This document shows positions 27,402 through 36,763 of a stretch of DNA of 64,000 nt, in pieces. The stretch comes from Mariprofundus sp. Its GTDB lineage: Bacteria; Pseudomonadota; Zetaproteobacteria; Mariprofundales; Mariprofundaceae. The stretch's first letter is position 1; each line of letters opens with the position of its first letter. The notes under the pieces are model-generated. The model was not told the DNA's origin. It made no database searches and saw nothing but the letters and a program-made list of their open reading frames with translations. Both the position numbers and the translations under genes were made by a program. The stretch spans positions 1 through 64,000 of the forward strand of contig JAJFLH010000027.1 in the NCBI GenBank assembly GCA_021772775.1, given 5' to 3'.

Positions 27402-27414
27402 TGGTAAATGCTAG

Positions 27415-28500
27415 TTAGATTGCTTTTGTGACTCTGAAGAAAAACCAGTGGTCGGTCACCTGCTGAGTACCATTAACCTTTTGGTAAACAGGGAGACGAT
27501 ATTCACCACTCACAGCCCAACCATCACCAGCAACCCACTGAAAACCAGGGCTTATAAACATGGAGTGCAAACCTGTATTGGCAACATTATCCAGTACATT
27601 TCCATTTACATTCTGATATGCCACCAGACCAGAGGGCTGATCTATCGTGCCGTTTGTTGAATCGTGCTGGGACCAGACACCATTCAAATCCAGTTTCACA
27701 TTGAATGTGGATGTCACACGATAACGCGCTGATATATCATAGTTCAAACGATTGCCCACCTTATAACCGAGTGCATTCTTCGAATTGAACTGATAAAATA
27801 ACGAAGGAGCTAGCAAGAACTGTGCGCCGCCATCCTCATTCTCACCGAAAGCAAGCGTACCATTGGCTGAAAGCAGACCATCCCAGCTATTCGTACCCGC
27901 CTGCATCATCATATGAACAAGTCGCCCCTGTGAATTGCGTGCTTTTGATTTGCCGGTTGGGGCTTTCACACCAATGCCAAGCGTCAAACGTTGACGGGTA
28001 CGAATATCCGCATCTTTATATACATCACGTATATATAGCAGCGACATATCACCAAGACCTCGGATGGTATCCATCTTCATATTGGAATAGCTGATGTTAG
28101 ACCCGGCCATCATTTTCATGCCCATCATCATATCCATATCATTGATCACATAGGGGGTCGTCAATAAAAAAGCATTATCTTCATCCATGCGATAGGCAAT
28201 GTTTGTAGCGATTTTCTGCATGGTCATCGCTGTGGAGACTGCATAACCACCAGCCCGGCCAGTCAGTTCATTGCTAATGATCGTTGTGGGGGCGACTTTA
28301 GTAGTGCCCTGTTTGTTGGTTTTCATCAACATCGTGTCGTATTGCATGGAGACAGTCAGTCCGACGCTGGAACCTATGCCATCAACGCCTGCCGCGATGC
28401 AGCAAGAGAGGCCACATTCACTGGCAACGGCCTGTTGATTAAATGTCATCATACTCAGAGGCATCGCCAAAGCGAAAGCCAAAATTCTTTTTTTATTCAT
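27415..28500 (-). CDS. Met-rich outer-membrane beta-barrel protein
   Basis: 361 residues with a signal peptide (about 1-26), a CGLSCC cluster just after it, alternating beta-strand pattern and a C-terminal strand, as in phenol-degradation MetA-pathway/transporter-like barrels. A Met-rich segment (DMDMMMGMKMMAG) near residue 125 suggests copper contact. It is followed on the same side by another secreted His/Met/Cys protein gene. Function unknown; a copper-related channel is plausible. Confidence 0.68.
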   Translation of the reverse strand: MNKKRILAFALAMPLSMMTFNQQAVASECGLSCCIAAGVDGIGSSVGLTVSMQYDTMLMKTNKQGTTKVAPTTIISNELTGRAGGYAVSTAMTMQKIATNIAYRMDEDNAFLLTTPYVINDMDMMMGMKMMAGSNISYSNMKMDTIRGLGDMSLLYIRDVYKDADIRTRQRLTLGIGVKAPTGKSKARNSQGRLVHMMMQAGTNSWDGLLSANGTLAFGENEDGGAQFLLAPSLFYQFNSKNALGYKVGNRLNYDISARYRVTSTFNVKLDLNGVWSQHDSTNGTIDQPSGLVAYQNVNGNVLDNVANTGLHSMFISPGFQWVAGDGWAVSGEYRLPVYQKVNGTQQVTDHWFFFRVTKAI

Positions 28501-28602
28501 GCTTGTTTCTCCAAATTAATTTTTTAAATGCATACGCAAACGACTAAGGCATCAACCCAAGTGCGCGCAGAAACGGACCGTTCTTCAGAACAGCAGTGTG
28601 AT

Positions 28603-28995
28603 TTAAAAAATAAACTGACGTGGAGGTGGTACAGAAACCTTGTTTGGACGATTTGTGAAAACAGGCCGGAGCTGTGCCTGAGTCTGCATAGAGAAGATAT
28701 CGGTTTTAAACTGGAGTTGAGAAATTTCGTGGGGGGCTAAAAGGTGGGGCAGTGCATCAGTGCTACGATGACATCCGCAACCGCACTCAATGCGCACCTG
28801 CCGACAATCTTTGATTCGCATAACATCAGGACTACTCTGTAACTGCTGATGTTGCATCTGTTCGTCTTGCTCATGCATATCAGAGAGATGAGAAGAGAGT
28901 TCATTTTGGTGATGCGGCACGGCTTGCGAAAGCATGGGTACACTACTGACACTCAATAGCGTACAAACCAAAAATAAAGCAACAAACCTCTGCAT
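28603..28995 (-). CDS. Small secreted His/Met/Cys protein
   Basis: About 130 residues: signal peptide (MQRFVALFLVCTLL...), a His/Met/Gln-rich stretch (MHEQDEQMQHQQ) and a Cys cluster IECGCGCH. ATG at 28995 is preferred to an in-frame GTG at 29013, though neither has a strong ribosome site. It likely precedes the Met-rich barrel gene in one transcript. No family recognised; a periplasmic metal-binding role is inferred. Confidence 0.55.
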   Translation of the reverse strand: MQRFVALFLVCTLLSVSSVPMLSQAVPHHQNELSSHLSDMHEQDEQMQHQQLQSSPDVMRIKDCRQVRIECGCGCHRSTDALPHLLAPHEISQLQFKTDIFSMQTQAQLRPVFTNRPNKVSVPPPRQFIF

Positions 28996-29086
28996 AGTTA
29001 ACAATATTGTCACAAAGGCATAGTCTCTGCAAGGTTTTCAAAAAGCTTTCGACCATCTCCATGAAAGCGAGGAAGAAGGAACATCT

Positions 29087-29626
29087 ATGCAACGTAGAAT
29101 GGTAACAATATTCATCTTTTGTTTTCTCTTCACTCCCCTGAATGCTCAAGCTTTCAGTCTGGCTGATCTCTTTGGTGGCGGGGCGGAGAATGAAAGTATC
29201 GAATTCAAATGGCAGGATATTAATGGCAAACCGTTTTCCAGCAAACAGTATCAGGGCGAAATGCTCATTTTACATCTCTGGGCATCCTGGTGTCCGCCTT
29301 GCCGGGAAGAGCTGCCCGGTTTTGCCAATTGGGTGAAACAGAACCCTGAAATCAACATTATTCCTGTCTCGCTTGATCGCCATGGTGATGATGCTCGCGA
29401 TTATTTAAAAGCGAGTGGAATTGATATATCGGTCCTTTTAACTGATGAGGTTCAAATCAGGAAGTTAGGTACTCTGGCCTTGCCTTCGACTGTTATTATT
29501 GCTGCTGATGGTTCCATTCTTAAAAGCTTTAAAGGCTCTCAGGATTGGAGCGATGAAATTTTTACTCAGCAACTGTTAAACAGATATCCTGTATCAACAG
29601 CCAAACAAGCTGACGAAGAGAATTAA
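29087..29626 (+). CDS. TlpA-like periplasmic thioredoxin
   Basis: 179 residues: signal peptide (about 1-22), then a TlpA/ResA-type redoxin fold with WCPPC at 68-72 and a cis-Pro segment TLALPST. It reduces disulfides in the periplasm, for example in cytochrome c or copper-centre maturation. ATG at 29087 has AGGAAGAAGGA upstream. Convergent with the next gene (one base between the stops). Confidence 0.85.
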   Translation: MQRRMVTIFIFCFLFTPLNAQAFSLADLFGGGAENESIEFKWQDINGKPFSSKQYQGEMLILHLWASWCPPCREELPGFANWVKQNPEINIIPVSLDRHGDDARDYLKASGIDISVLLTDEVQIRKLGTLALPSTVIIAADGSILKSFKGSQDWSDEIFTQQLLNRYPVSTAKQADEEN

Positions 29627-29627
29627 C

Positions 29628-30047
29628 TCAATCGGTTGAATGGAGCTTATAAAACTCAACATAAAATCGTACCGAATTTTTGGCTTTTACGGCGTGTAGC
29701 ATTTGCGGTGGAACATTGGCGCTATCACCTGATCTGATTTCAATACTATCGGCTCCTTGCGGGCTATAAATAAGTAGACCTGCCAATACATGAATTTTTC
29801 CCCATGTACCCACTTTCGTGGCATGATGATTGAGCAGAGCCTTGGGAATAGTCTGCTCTGTAAATTCAGGCGTACGTTTATATGGCATTAAGCCTTCAGG
29901 AAAACTCAGGGCATTACATTTAGTGCATTCAAGTTCGCTATGAACAATGCTCGGATGCGGTATGGTGTGGTTATGAAAACAGTCTAGTTCGGTTATCCAG
30001 CCGTTGCCGTTTTTATCTTGATAAGAACTCACTACTTTTCTTTTCAT
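29628..30047 (-). CDS. DUF3565-DUF1971 fusion protein
   Basis: 139 residues. The N-terminal part (about 1-50, KRKVVSSYQDKNGNGWITELDC...ECTKC) resembles DUF3565. The C-terminal part (about 55-137, YKRTPEFTEQTIPKALL...GTWGKIHVLAG) resembles the cupin-like DUF1971 found in tellurite-resistance TehB-like proteins. The two domains usually occur separately; here they are one short chain. Role unknown. Confidence 0.7.
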   Translation of the reverse strand: MKRKVVSSYQDKNGNGWITELDCFHNHTIPHPSIVHSELECTKCNALSFPEGLMPYKRTPEFTEQTIPKALLNHHATKVGTWGKIHVLAGLLIYSPQGADSIEIRSGDSANVPPQMLHAVKAKNSVRFYVEFYKLHSTD

Positions 30048-30071
30048 CGCAATAGCACTCCCTGTCTGATC

Positions 30072-30968
30072 CTATTTTAGAATATCAATCACGCGGCTGC
30101 GATAAGATGTATGGCAAGCCATACAGGCGCTTAGCATTTGCGACTGTCGCTTGATTAGCAGGGGCATATCTTTTGCTTTTGCTGCCTGTTCTATTTCAAC
30201 AGCCAGGGCATGTACTTTTTCATCGGCTTTTTTGAAATCGGACATCTCCAATCGCAATGAAGCCAAAATCTTCATGCGTTGACCCATGGAGGGTTTATCA
30301 TGGAAAGCTATGGTGTGAGCTGCTTTTTCAGCAGTTTCAAAATCCTCTAGCAATATAGCACGATCAAGGTCGCTATAATCTTGGCCGAGCTGCTGCATGA
30401 CCTGTTTCAGAGTTCCATCCTCAGCGCTTGATGGAGCTGGCAATGTCGATGAGGGTCGTACTGAGTTGGTTCCGCAGGAACCACATCTTGCAGTGGAAGA
30501 AGAGTTGTTTCCACACATGCGATTAAAATTCTTTTTAATTTTGTTAAAGTGTTTCAGATCGCCCTCTGACTTGGCCATTTTCATCGCGGCTTTCATATGT
30601 CCACATGGCTTGGCAAATGTTTCATCATGAATATAGGCGGCAATTTTGCGAACATCAGCCTCTTCTACACCAGGGTTTGGCATGACACCAAGATGATCAA
30701 CGGCCATTTTCAGGATGGCTTTATCCTCAGTGGGATCCATTGCAAAGGTCGTTACCTTTTCAATGAAGGCATCCCGATCAGCAGTAGCGCGTTTGTAATG
30801 TTTTTGGACACCGAACATGGGTGGAGCCTGTGGTGGATCAAGATCTGCATTGTGGCAAACGAAGCAGTTTTCCTTAAACAGGCTTTTACCTTCGGCCATC
30901 TTCTTTTCATCGGCATAGGCATTGGCGGTGAATAACATTGCGATTGCCAGTAATATTATCTTTTTCAT
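30072..30968 (-). CDS. Fusion of class I cytochrome c and cytochrome c'-like domain
   Basis: 298 residues. A signal peptide (about 1-19) is followed by a class I domain with haem site CFVCH at 35-39 and Met-Pro-Asn as a possible axial ligand. A Cys-rich linker (PCGHMK, RMCGN, ARCGSCG) comes next, and a helical C-terminal domain ends in CMACH at 282-286, as in cytochrome c'/c-556. The ATG at 30968 with CGGAGAGA upstream is preferred to an upstream ATG at 31007. A palindromic motif like that of the nirK control region lies at about -70. The combination in one chain is unusual. Confidence 0.75.
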   Translation of the reverse strand: MKKIILLAIAMLFTANAYADEKKMAEGKSLFKENCFVCHNADLDPPQAPPMFGVQKHYKRATADRDAFIEKVTTFAMDPTEDKAILKMAVDHLGVMPNPGVEEADVRKIAAYIHDETFAKPCGHMKAAMKMAKSEGDLKHFNKIKKNFNRMCGNNSSSTARCGSCGTNSVRPSSTLPAPSSAEDGTLKQVMQQLGQDYSDLDRAILLEDFETAEKAAHTIAFHDKPSMGQRMKILASLRLEMSDFKKADEKVHALAVEIEQAAKAKDMPLLIKRQSQMLSACMACHTSYRSRVIDILK

Positions 30969-31038
30969 GCTCTCTCCGTTTTTCTGCTGTTTTATCATGT
31001 CAGCCATTCATTATGTTTTGCCAAGGGAGGGCCCACAA

Positions 31039-31056
31039 TGTGGCAAATTGTCGCAG
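31039..31056. promoter_or_regulatory. Palindromic operator-like site 4 (cytochrome fusion gene)
   Basis: TGTGGCAAATTGTCGCAG shares 16 of 17 positions with the core of the site at 2093-2111. It lies about 71-88 bases before the start of the cytochrome c fusion gene on the minus strand, in the space after the DUF1302-type gene. Confidence 0.6.
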
Positions 31057-31107
31057 CATACATGAGTAAAACAGTACTGTGGTTTGTAGGTTATACATTT
31101 ATTCATT

Positions 31108-32394
31108 CTAAAATGTGTATTCGACTTCGCTATAAACACGATCATTTTTATCATATTGGCCAAAGAAAGCATTCGAACCACCAAACAGATCAGCGCCAAG
31201 TCTTGCGATAATCTGATCACTGAATTCATAGGATAGTTTCGGGCGTAACATCCAGCTTCCATCAGCCCAGTCGTAGAGCCCAATGATTTCTGGTTTCAGT
31301 TTTTCATTCAGATAGTCGGTGGCGATCATCAAGCTGAAAAAGCCGGATGCTTGATCCTCTGCAATCGTATTATCCCAGCCAGGTAGATAACGGATAAAAA
31401 ATTGAGGACTGATACGCCAGTTGTTTTTATTATAATCCAGCCCTAAAGAAGCATTCACTGTTGTTTCTGTTCCCACAGATGTGAGCAGAGTCATACCTGT
31501 TTTATTGATGCTTTCACTAATATTAACAGCCAATTCACCACGCAGAACGGTGGCTCCGAACGCATTGGAGAATGAGCCGCCGAGCGTATTCATACGCTGG
31601 TAGAGAGGTGTCAGCGTTAACAGAGCAGGTGTCATGTTTTTCTGCATGCTCGGGGTATCTTTCCAGCCATAAAACCAGTTCAGAGAGAGATCCCAGCCGG
31701 AAAGATTGGCTCGCCATGCCATGCCTGCCTCGATATCTGAAGGCCTCCAGCCCGGTTCGTTTCCATTTTGAATGCTCAAGCCAGTGCCGACAGGCGTTGC
31801 AGGTAGAGCAAAAGCCCAGCGCGATGCTGTCGGGGCGAGTTCCACAGAGCGGGCATCAGGAATCAGCACAAACTCGAATTCATGATCGCTACCACCTACA
31901 TTGGCATACCAGTTTAATCTGGCCGACCAGAGTCCGATGCGTGAATCGAGAAAATCATCGAGCATAAACTCACGCATATCCAATGGATTGACGATATCGA
32001 GCATGCGCAGGCCGTCGGTCTTGCCCCAGACAATCTGCTGCTGGCCGATACGGAAATCAAAATCATCGCCGCCGTAAAGCAGATAGGCCTCTTTGCTGCG
32101 GATATAATTACGATAGTGCATTTTAATACCCGGTGTCATATCTGTGGTATTGCTTGCTTCGATATTCATGGCGGCGTCATGCCATGCCAGCACTCGGCCA
32201 CGAAACTCCCAGCGGTCACTTAAGATCGCTTCCGGCTTCAACTCCAGTCGATTCTGCAGTTTATCGAGGCGCTTCTCTCCTGAGATAAAATAAGCCGTCT
32301 CATTTTTCAGAGAGCCGTGCATAGTCCATTCGAATGCACTGGCTGCTGAAGGTAATAACAGCAGTGCAAACGTCAGGATGAAGAGCTGTTTCAT
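31108..32394 (-). CDS. DUF1302-type outer-membrane beta-barrel
   Basis: 428 residues: signal peptide (about 1-20), then repeated amphipathic strands with the YLLYGGDDFDFRIGQQQIVWGKTDGLR region typical of DUF1302 proteins, and a terminal Phe. The gene overlaps the MMPL exporter by 4 bases. DUF1302 barrels commonly pair with MMPL exporters and LolA-like proteins, suggesting an outer-membrane part of a lipid or hydrophobic-compound export route. Confidence 0.8.
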   Translation of the reverse strand: MKQLFILTFALLLLPSAASAFEWTMHGSLKNETAYFISGEKRLDKLQNRLELKPEAILSDRWEFRGRVLAWHDAAMNIEASNTTDMTPGIKMHYRNYIRSKEAYLLYGGDDFDFRIGQQQIVWGKTDGLRMLDIVNPLDMREFMLDDFLDSRIGLWSARLNWYANVGGSDHEFEFVLIPDARSVELAPTASRWAFALPATPVGTGLSIQNGNEPGWRPSDIEAGMAWRANLSGWDLSLNWFYGWKDTPSMQKNMTPALLTLTPLYQRMNTLGGSFSNAFGATVLRGELAVNISESINKTGMTLLTSVGTETTVNASLGLDYNKNNWRISPQFFIRYLPGWDNTIAEDQASGFFSLMIATDYLNEKLKPEIIGLYDWADGSWMLRPKLSYEFSDQIIARLGADLFGGSNAFFGQYDKNDRVYSEVEYTF

Positions 32395-34697
32395 ACTTTG
32401 ATCTTTTCCTTACCGAGACCGAGCAGTACCGGAAATAGATAACAGGTGGCCAAGTAACAGATCACCATGGTGGCGGCGATCAATGCACCAAGCTTCATCT
32501 GCGGATAGAGGGCGGCCGATAGGAGAACCAGAAACCCACCAATGACCACAAAACTGTTGAACAGAATGGCATGGCCCACACTGCGGTTGGTGTTGATGAC
32601 GCTCTCCCTGTAACTATTGCCGGCTGAACTCTCCTCGTGGTAACGGTGTAAGTAATGGATAGCAAAATCGACTCCGATTCCTAGCGCCATGGCACCAGTC
32701 AGAGCCGTAGCAATATCAAGTGGGACACCGAAATTACCCATCATGCCGTAGTTGACTGTCACCGCGAGTGAAACTGGAATCATCGCAATCGCCGCGATCA
32801 GTAGGCGTTTAAACATCCACCAGCAAAGCAGAAAGATAGCTATAATGGAGGTGGCGAGTGATGCAACCTGACCATCAATAATCATTTCGGAGAGGCGGTG
32901 TACGGTGAAACCAGTGCCTGCCCATTCCACTTTAAAGCCCTTATCTGCTGGGAACCAGAGGTCTGTTTTATCCTTTAGGCTCTCCAGCAGTGTGGCGATG
33001 ACTTTGGTTTCATCGGTTTTCATATTGATGCGCACATGCGCTTGACGGTAATCACCGGTCACAAAGGTCTCAAAATCATCCGGTGCACCAGAGAAGGAGT
33101 AGAGCAACAGATATTGCGCTGCCAAATCAGAGGAGTCGGGCACCTTTTTCCAGGCCGGGTCATCAGCATGCAGGGCCTGATTCATAGTCTGTAAAAACTC
33201 GGCAATCGATGAGCTATCGCCGACCATCGGGTTCTTCTCAATCTCCTGTTGCAGATCGACCAGATGCTGCAGAAATTCAGGCTCAAGAAGGCCGTTCTCA
33301 CGTCCTGTATCGATCATGACATCCAGACTGGTAGTGCCTGAAAAGTGCTGATTGAGCATTTTATCAGCCTGGCGCAACGGATCAGCCGGTTTGAACTGAT
33401 CAACCAGTGATGCATTTACATCCAGTTTCATGATACCTGCGACGGAAATGACCAGCAGGATGGCAAAGAAGGCCATGATGCGTTTAGGATAGGCAAGGAC
33501 TGCTTCACCCAGCCACCTCACATAGCCCGAGAAGAGCGGTTTACGTTCTGCATGTTTTACTTTTTCAGGCAATAACATCAGTGCAGCAGGTAAAAATAGC
33601 ATGGTAATCAGTAGGGCATAGACGATGCCAATGGCTGCAAACATACCGAAATCACGGATTGGAGGCAGATCCGATGCCAGCATAGAGAGGAAGCCGGCAC
33701 CGGTGGTGACCGTTGTCATCAGCATCGGCTTCCACAGCTCATGCATCACCTCAACCATGCGCTCTTTGCGATGGGCATAAGCCTTATGGTGGGCCAGCAG
33801 GCGTTCGCGACTAAGGAAATGCACCGCATCGGCAATACCGATGGCCAAGATCAGAATAGGTAACATGGTCGTTACGGTGTAGATCGGGGCACCGAGTGCA
33901 GCCATGGTGCCCAGCGTCCAGATCTCCGCCATCAGTACGACTGCGATCGGTAGAAATACACCTCTTGCAGTGCGGAAAGAGAGGAATAGTAGCACCAGCA
34001 ACAGCCCCATAATCATTGGCTGCATGCGTTTCATCTCTGCAGGCATATAGACACCGAACACACCCTCAATGACCGGGCGACCAGATATAAAGAAGCGTTC
34101 AGAACCACCTCGCGCTTCAAGCTCGGCGACTTTATTCTTCACCAGATCATAGATTTCGGCATATTGATGGCGTGAATCAGGCATGGGACGTACTGCAAAG
34201 ATCGTGCCGCTACCGTCGGCTGAAACAATCACATCCTCGTAAAGGCCAAATTCATGCATGCGCTGTTTGAGATGCTCAATCTGGTTTTGAGATTCAGGCA
34301 CGCCATCCATAAATTGTTCAACATCAAGACCAGCGTCAGAACCACGGATATCCTTGATCGTTGCGAGTGATAGCAGGTCATTCAGAGCCAGAGTGCGAAA
34401 TTGGGGCTGTTCCGCCAACCAGTCGGTCAGCTCCTGAACCAGCGTCAGGCTCTTGGTGTTGTAGACGCCATCTTTGGCATCATTGATTATGCCGATAATC
34501 ACCATATCGACACTGCCGAAGCGCTCTTCGAGCACCTGTTTGTTGATGTAGGCATCACTATGTTTGGGTAGCATGGCATCCATATCGGTCTCAATATGGA
34601 TATGACGCATCTGGCTTACTGCCAGCACTGTGGTTAGCACTAACATCAATAGTACTGATTTGGGGTGTGTTAGTACCCAGTTAAATATCTTTTTCAT
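32391..34697 (-). CDS. MMPL/HAE3-family RND transporter
   Basis: 768 residues, two repeats each with one helix, a periplasmic domain and five helices. RND helix-4 type motifs LAIGIADAVHF and GVDFAIHYLHR carry the family Asp residues. Members move lipids, hopanoids or hydrophobic molecules from the inner membrane. It sits between the LolA-like gene upstream and the DUF1302 barrel downstream, with one base-pair-level overlap to the latter. Confidence 0.88.
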   Translation of the reverse strand: MKKIFNWVLTHPKSVLLMLVLTTVLAVSQMRHIHIETDMDAMLPKHSDAYINKQVLEERFGSVDMVIIGIINDAKDGVYNTKSLTLVQELTDWLAEQPQFRTLALNDLLSLATIKDIRGSDAGLDVEQFMDGVPESQNQIEHLKQRMHEFGLYEDVIVSADGSGTIFAVRPMPDSRHQYAEIYDLVKNKVAELEARGGSERFFISGRPVIEGVFGVYMPAEMKRMQPMIMGLLLVLLFLSFRTARGVFLPIAVVLMAEIWTLGTMAALGAPIYTVTTMLPILILAIGIADAVHFLSRERLLAHHKAYAHRKERMVEVMHELWKPMLMTTVTTGAGFLSMLASDLPPIRDFGMFAAIGIVYALLITMLFLPAALMLLPEKVKHAERKPLFSGYVRWLGEAVLAYPKRIMAFFAILLVISVAGIMKLDVNASLVDQFKPADPLRQADKMLNQHFSGTTSLDVMIDTGRENGLLEPEFLQHLVDLQQEIEKNPMVGDSSSIAEFLQTMNQALHADDPAWKKVPDSSDLAAQYLLLYSFSGAPDDFETFVTGDYRQAHVRINMKTDETKVIATLLESLKDKTDLWFPADKGFKVEWAGTGFTVHRLSEMIIDGQVASLATSIIAIFLLCWWMFKRLLIAAIAMIPVSLAVTVNYGMMGNFGVPLDIATALTGAMALGIGVDFAIHYLHRYHEESSAGNSYRESVINTNRSVGHAILFNSFVVIGGFLVLLSAALYPQMKLGALIAATMVICYLATCYLFPVLLGLGKEKIKV

Positions 34698-34738
34698 GCT
34701 GTTCCTCTCTATAAAATTTAGATTGAAATACGTGTTGT

Positions 34739-35539
34739 TTATTTGGCGCGATAGCCGCGTTTGAGCATGCGCTCGGAGAACGTGCGGTCGGATAGGCCTG
34801 TGTTATAACGCTGATCGGTGAAGCTTAGCTCAGTGCGATGATTCGATTGTACGTTTGTCATCGTACCTTTCATTGCAGTCCAAACGCCATCAATCTGTTT
34901 GATCTCTTCAGAGATCAGGTATTTCAGCTCTTTTCCTTTACGATCCCAGTAATCGACCCGGACGTACATGTTAATGTCTTTGCGAATGGTGTAACGTGTA
35001 TTGGAGTAACCGAGGTTCTTTTTCAATTCATCGGTTTTTGGTTTGCCCTCTACGATCCACATATCATGTCCATCAATTAATTTAGATTCGATGAGTGTCC
35101 AGTTATAATCTTCAAGTTCCGGTGTCTGTTTGATATCTTCAAATGTGAAATCGGTGCCCATGAAATAATCACCACGATCCGAGGAGGAGATGCGGCGTAC
35201 TTTTTTCAGAGCTGGAAGATAGAGCCACTGATCATCATCTTTCTCAATGCCATCATAATCCCAAGTTAACAGCCCGGTATCACGGATATTGGATGGGGCT
35301 AAGAAGTAGGTGATCGATTTGCTATCTTTACCATAGTCTTTACGTAACGAAACCATCTCACGTTCACGCACATTGCCACGGCGATCAATCAGACGCTGTT
35401 TCATGTTCTGAATCAGATCGTCGCCGTCATCACGGGTATCCACAAGTTTCATGATATCCAGGCCGGTCATTTCATTGCTGTAAGCCGGAGCAGCCAGAAG
35501 TAGAGCGGCGCTAAACATAAGCAGACTTAATTTTTTCAT
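34739..35539 (-). CDS. LolA-like outer-membrane lipoprotein-sorting protein
   Basis: 266 residues: signal peptide (about 1-21), then the fold annotated as 'outer membrane lipoprotein-sorting protein' in MMPL clusters, with WLYLPALKKVRRISSSDRGDYFMGTDFT as its signature. It is a periplasmic lipid-binding shuttle by homology to LolA/LolB. ATG follows AGGAGAATC. Overlaps the next upstream gene by 4 bases. Confidence 0.85.
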   Translation of the reverse strand: MKKLSLLMFSAALLLAAPAYSNEMTGLDIMKLVDTRDDGDDLIQNMKQRLIDRRGNVREREMVSLRKDYGKDSKSITYFLAPSNIRDTGLLTWDYDGIEKDDDQWLYLPALKKVRRISSSDRGDYFMGTDFTFEDIKQTPELEDYNWTLIESKLIDGHDMWIVEGKPKTDELKKNLGYSNTRYTIRKDINMYVRVDYWDRKGKELKYLISEEIKQIDGVWTAMKGTMTNVQSNHRTELSFTDQRYNTGLSDRTFSERMLKRGYRAK

Positions 35540-35919
35540 GAGATTCTCCTTTCTTCATTCTTTACATTATAAAGGTAACGGTAGCTTAGTGCGAAAACCA
35601 CGGTCCATACTGTTGATCGCAGTGTCATGGCTGCAACAGTGCGCAGTTCATAAGCTCCATCAGTAAATATATGCCAACCCAAGAGGGCAAATACAAACAG
35701 AGTAGGTATTGCAATGCACAAGGCAATCCACACAGACCACTGTTGGCGTAGTGCTATACCAATGCCTGCAATGATATAAGCAAAGCCAGCTATAAAATTA
35801 AACCAGAGCACAAACGCAACATAGTCACCTGCCGCAATGCGAGAGCTATCATCGCCGAACAGTACCTGCCCACCGGACTTTATAGTTATGATGCCAAACA
35901 GCCCCGCGATCAATGCCAT
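35536..35919 (-). CDS. Small four-helix membrane protein
   Basis: At least 127 residues from ATG 35919, with four membrane helices and a short polar tail. Start uncertain: the region 35920-35946 stays in frame and reads naturally, and an AGGAG site at 35954-35950 is well placed for a non-standard ATC start at 35946. The open frame extending to 36048 overlaps the DUF2892 gene and is not credible. Overlaps the LolA-like gene by 4 bases. No function assigned; part of the MMPL gene set. Confidence 0.65.
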   Translation of the reverse strand: MALIAGLFGIITIKSGGQVLFGDDSSRIAAGDYVAFVLWFNFIAGFAYIIAGIGIALRQQWSVWIALCIAIPTLFVFALLGWHIFTDGAYELRTVAAMTLRSTVWTVVFALSYRYLYNVKNEERRIS

Positions 35920-35978
35920 AACGTAGATGGTTACTTGATAGTTGATTCCAACTCCTTGCTTTGCTAATTCACCGCATC

Positions 35979-36206
35979 TTAGCTTTTGCAACTGCCACCG
36001 CTGGGTTTTACACCCAACTTGATCAGAATCTTCTCCATCAAACACCAACGGGTAAAACCCGACTGAAATAGATTGACGCCAACAAACAGGGTAAACCAGA
36101 GCCAGGTTGTTTGGTTTAATACGCTTCCGTTATATGCTGAACTTAAAAGCACCGAGGTCATGATAAATAATCCTGCAATTATTCTAATAACTCTTTCTGT
36201 AGTCAT
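35979..36206 (-). CDS. DUF2892 (YgaP-like) membrane protein
   Basis: 75 residues, two membrane helices, motif LWFTLFVGVNLFQSGFTRWCLMEKIL. This matches the transmembrane part of YgaP-type rhodaneses, here without a rhodanese domain. ATG at 36206 with CGGAGTG upstream. A close relative lies at 45938-46156. The conserved Cys in RWCLME may carry sulfane sulfur; inference. Confidence 0.82.
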   Translation of the reverse strand: MTTERVIRIIAGLFIMTSVLLSSAYNGSVLNQTTWLWFTLFVGVNLFQSGFTRWCLMEKILIKLGVKPSGGSCKS

Positions 36207-36280
36207 AAAGGTCACTCCGTTGTTTTAATTTTCTGAGTACTTAGGCCAGTTGCTTTTTATTGTTCGATTGCTTTGCGGTT

Positions 36281-36751
36281 TTAAATACGTTTTTCAGGTA
36301 GCTGGAAGCTGGCGTGGCAGGCAATACAATTGTTCATCGTATCACTCAGTTTTATCTGAATGGCCTTGGCTGGCGCTCCCTCTTTGGCCATATCGGCAAT
36401 ATCGTCAAATGCGTAGTGGGTGCCGAAACCCAGTTTTTTAAACTCCAGCGGCAGCTTGGCGCGCAGACTGAAATCTACAGTGGCAATAGCAGCACTGCCG
36501 ATTGGGCGTGCTGCGGCTTCTACGGCTGCCATATCTTCATTGGCCAGAGCCTCTACAATACTCTGCGTTGTCTCCAACAGTATGCGCATCTCGCCCAATA
36601 CCGCCTGACGTTCGGCAGGCTCGAGTATTACCGCAGTGCGTCCATCGTCTGCTTTTGCCGTGTTACCCAATACGATTACTTTGAATGCGCCGGCAGCCAG
36701 TACAGTTACCAGCAGTCCGATGACGATCCAGTGTGGTGTTGTAGTCTTCAT
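36281..36751 (-). CDS. Cytochrome c'-type protein
   Basis: 156 residues: N-terminal signal/anchor (about 1-35), helical domain and C-terminal haem site CIACH at 142-146, as in cytochrome c'/c-556. Such proteins bind NO or act as small electron carriers. ATG is preceded by AAGGAGAGA. Lies directly after the MarR gene (12 bases), probably the same transcript. Confidence 0.8.
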   Translation of the reverse strand: MKTTTPHWIVIGLLVTVLAAGAFKVIVLGNTAKADDGRTAVILEPAERQAVLGEMRILLETTQSIVEALANEDMAAVEAAARPIGSAAIATVDFSLRAKLPLEFKKLGFGTHYAFDDIADMAKEGAPAKAIQIKLSDTMNNCIACHASFQLPEKRI

Positions 36752-36763
36752 CTTTATCTCTCC

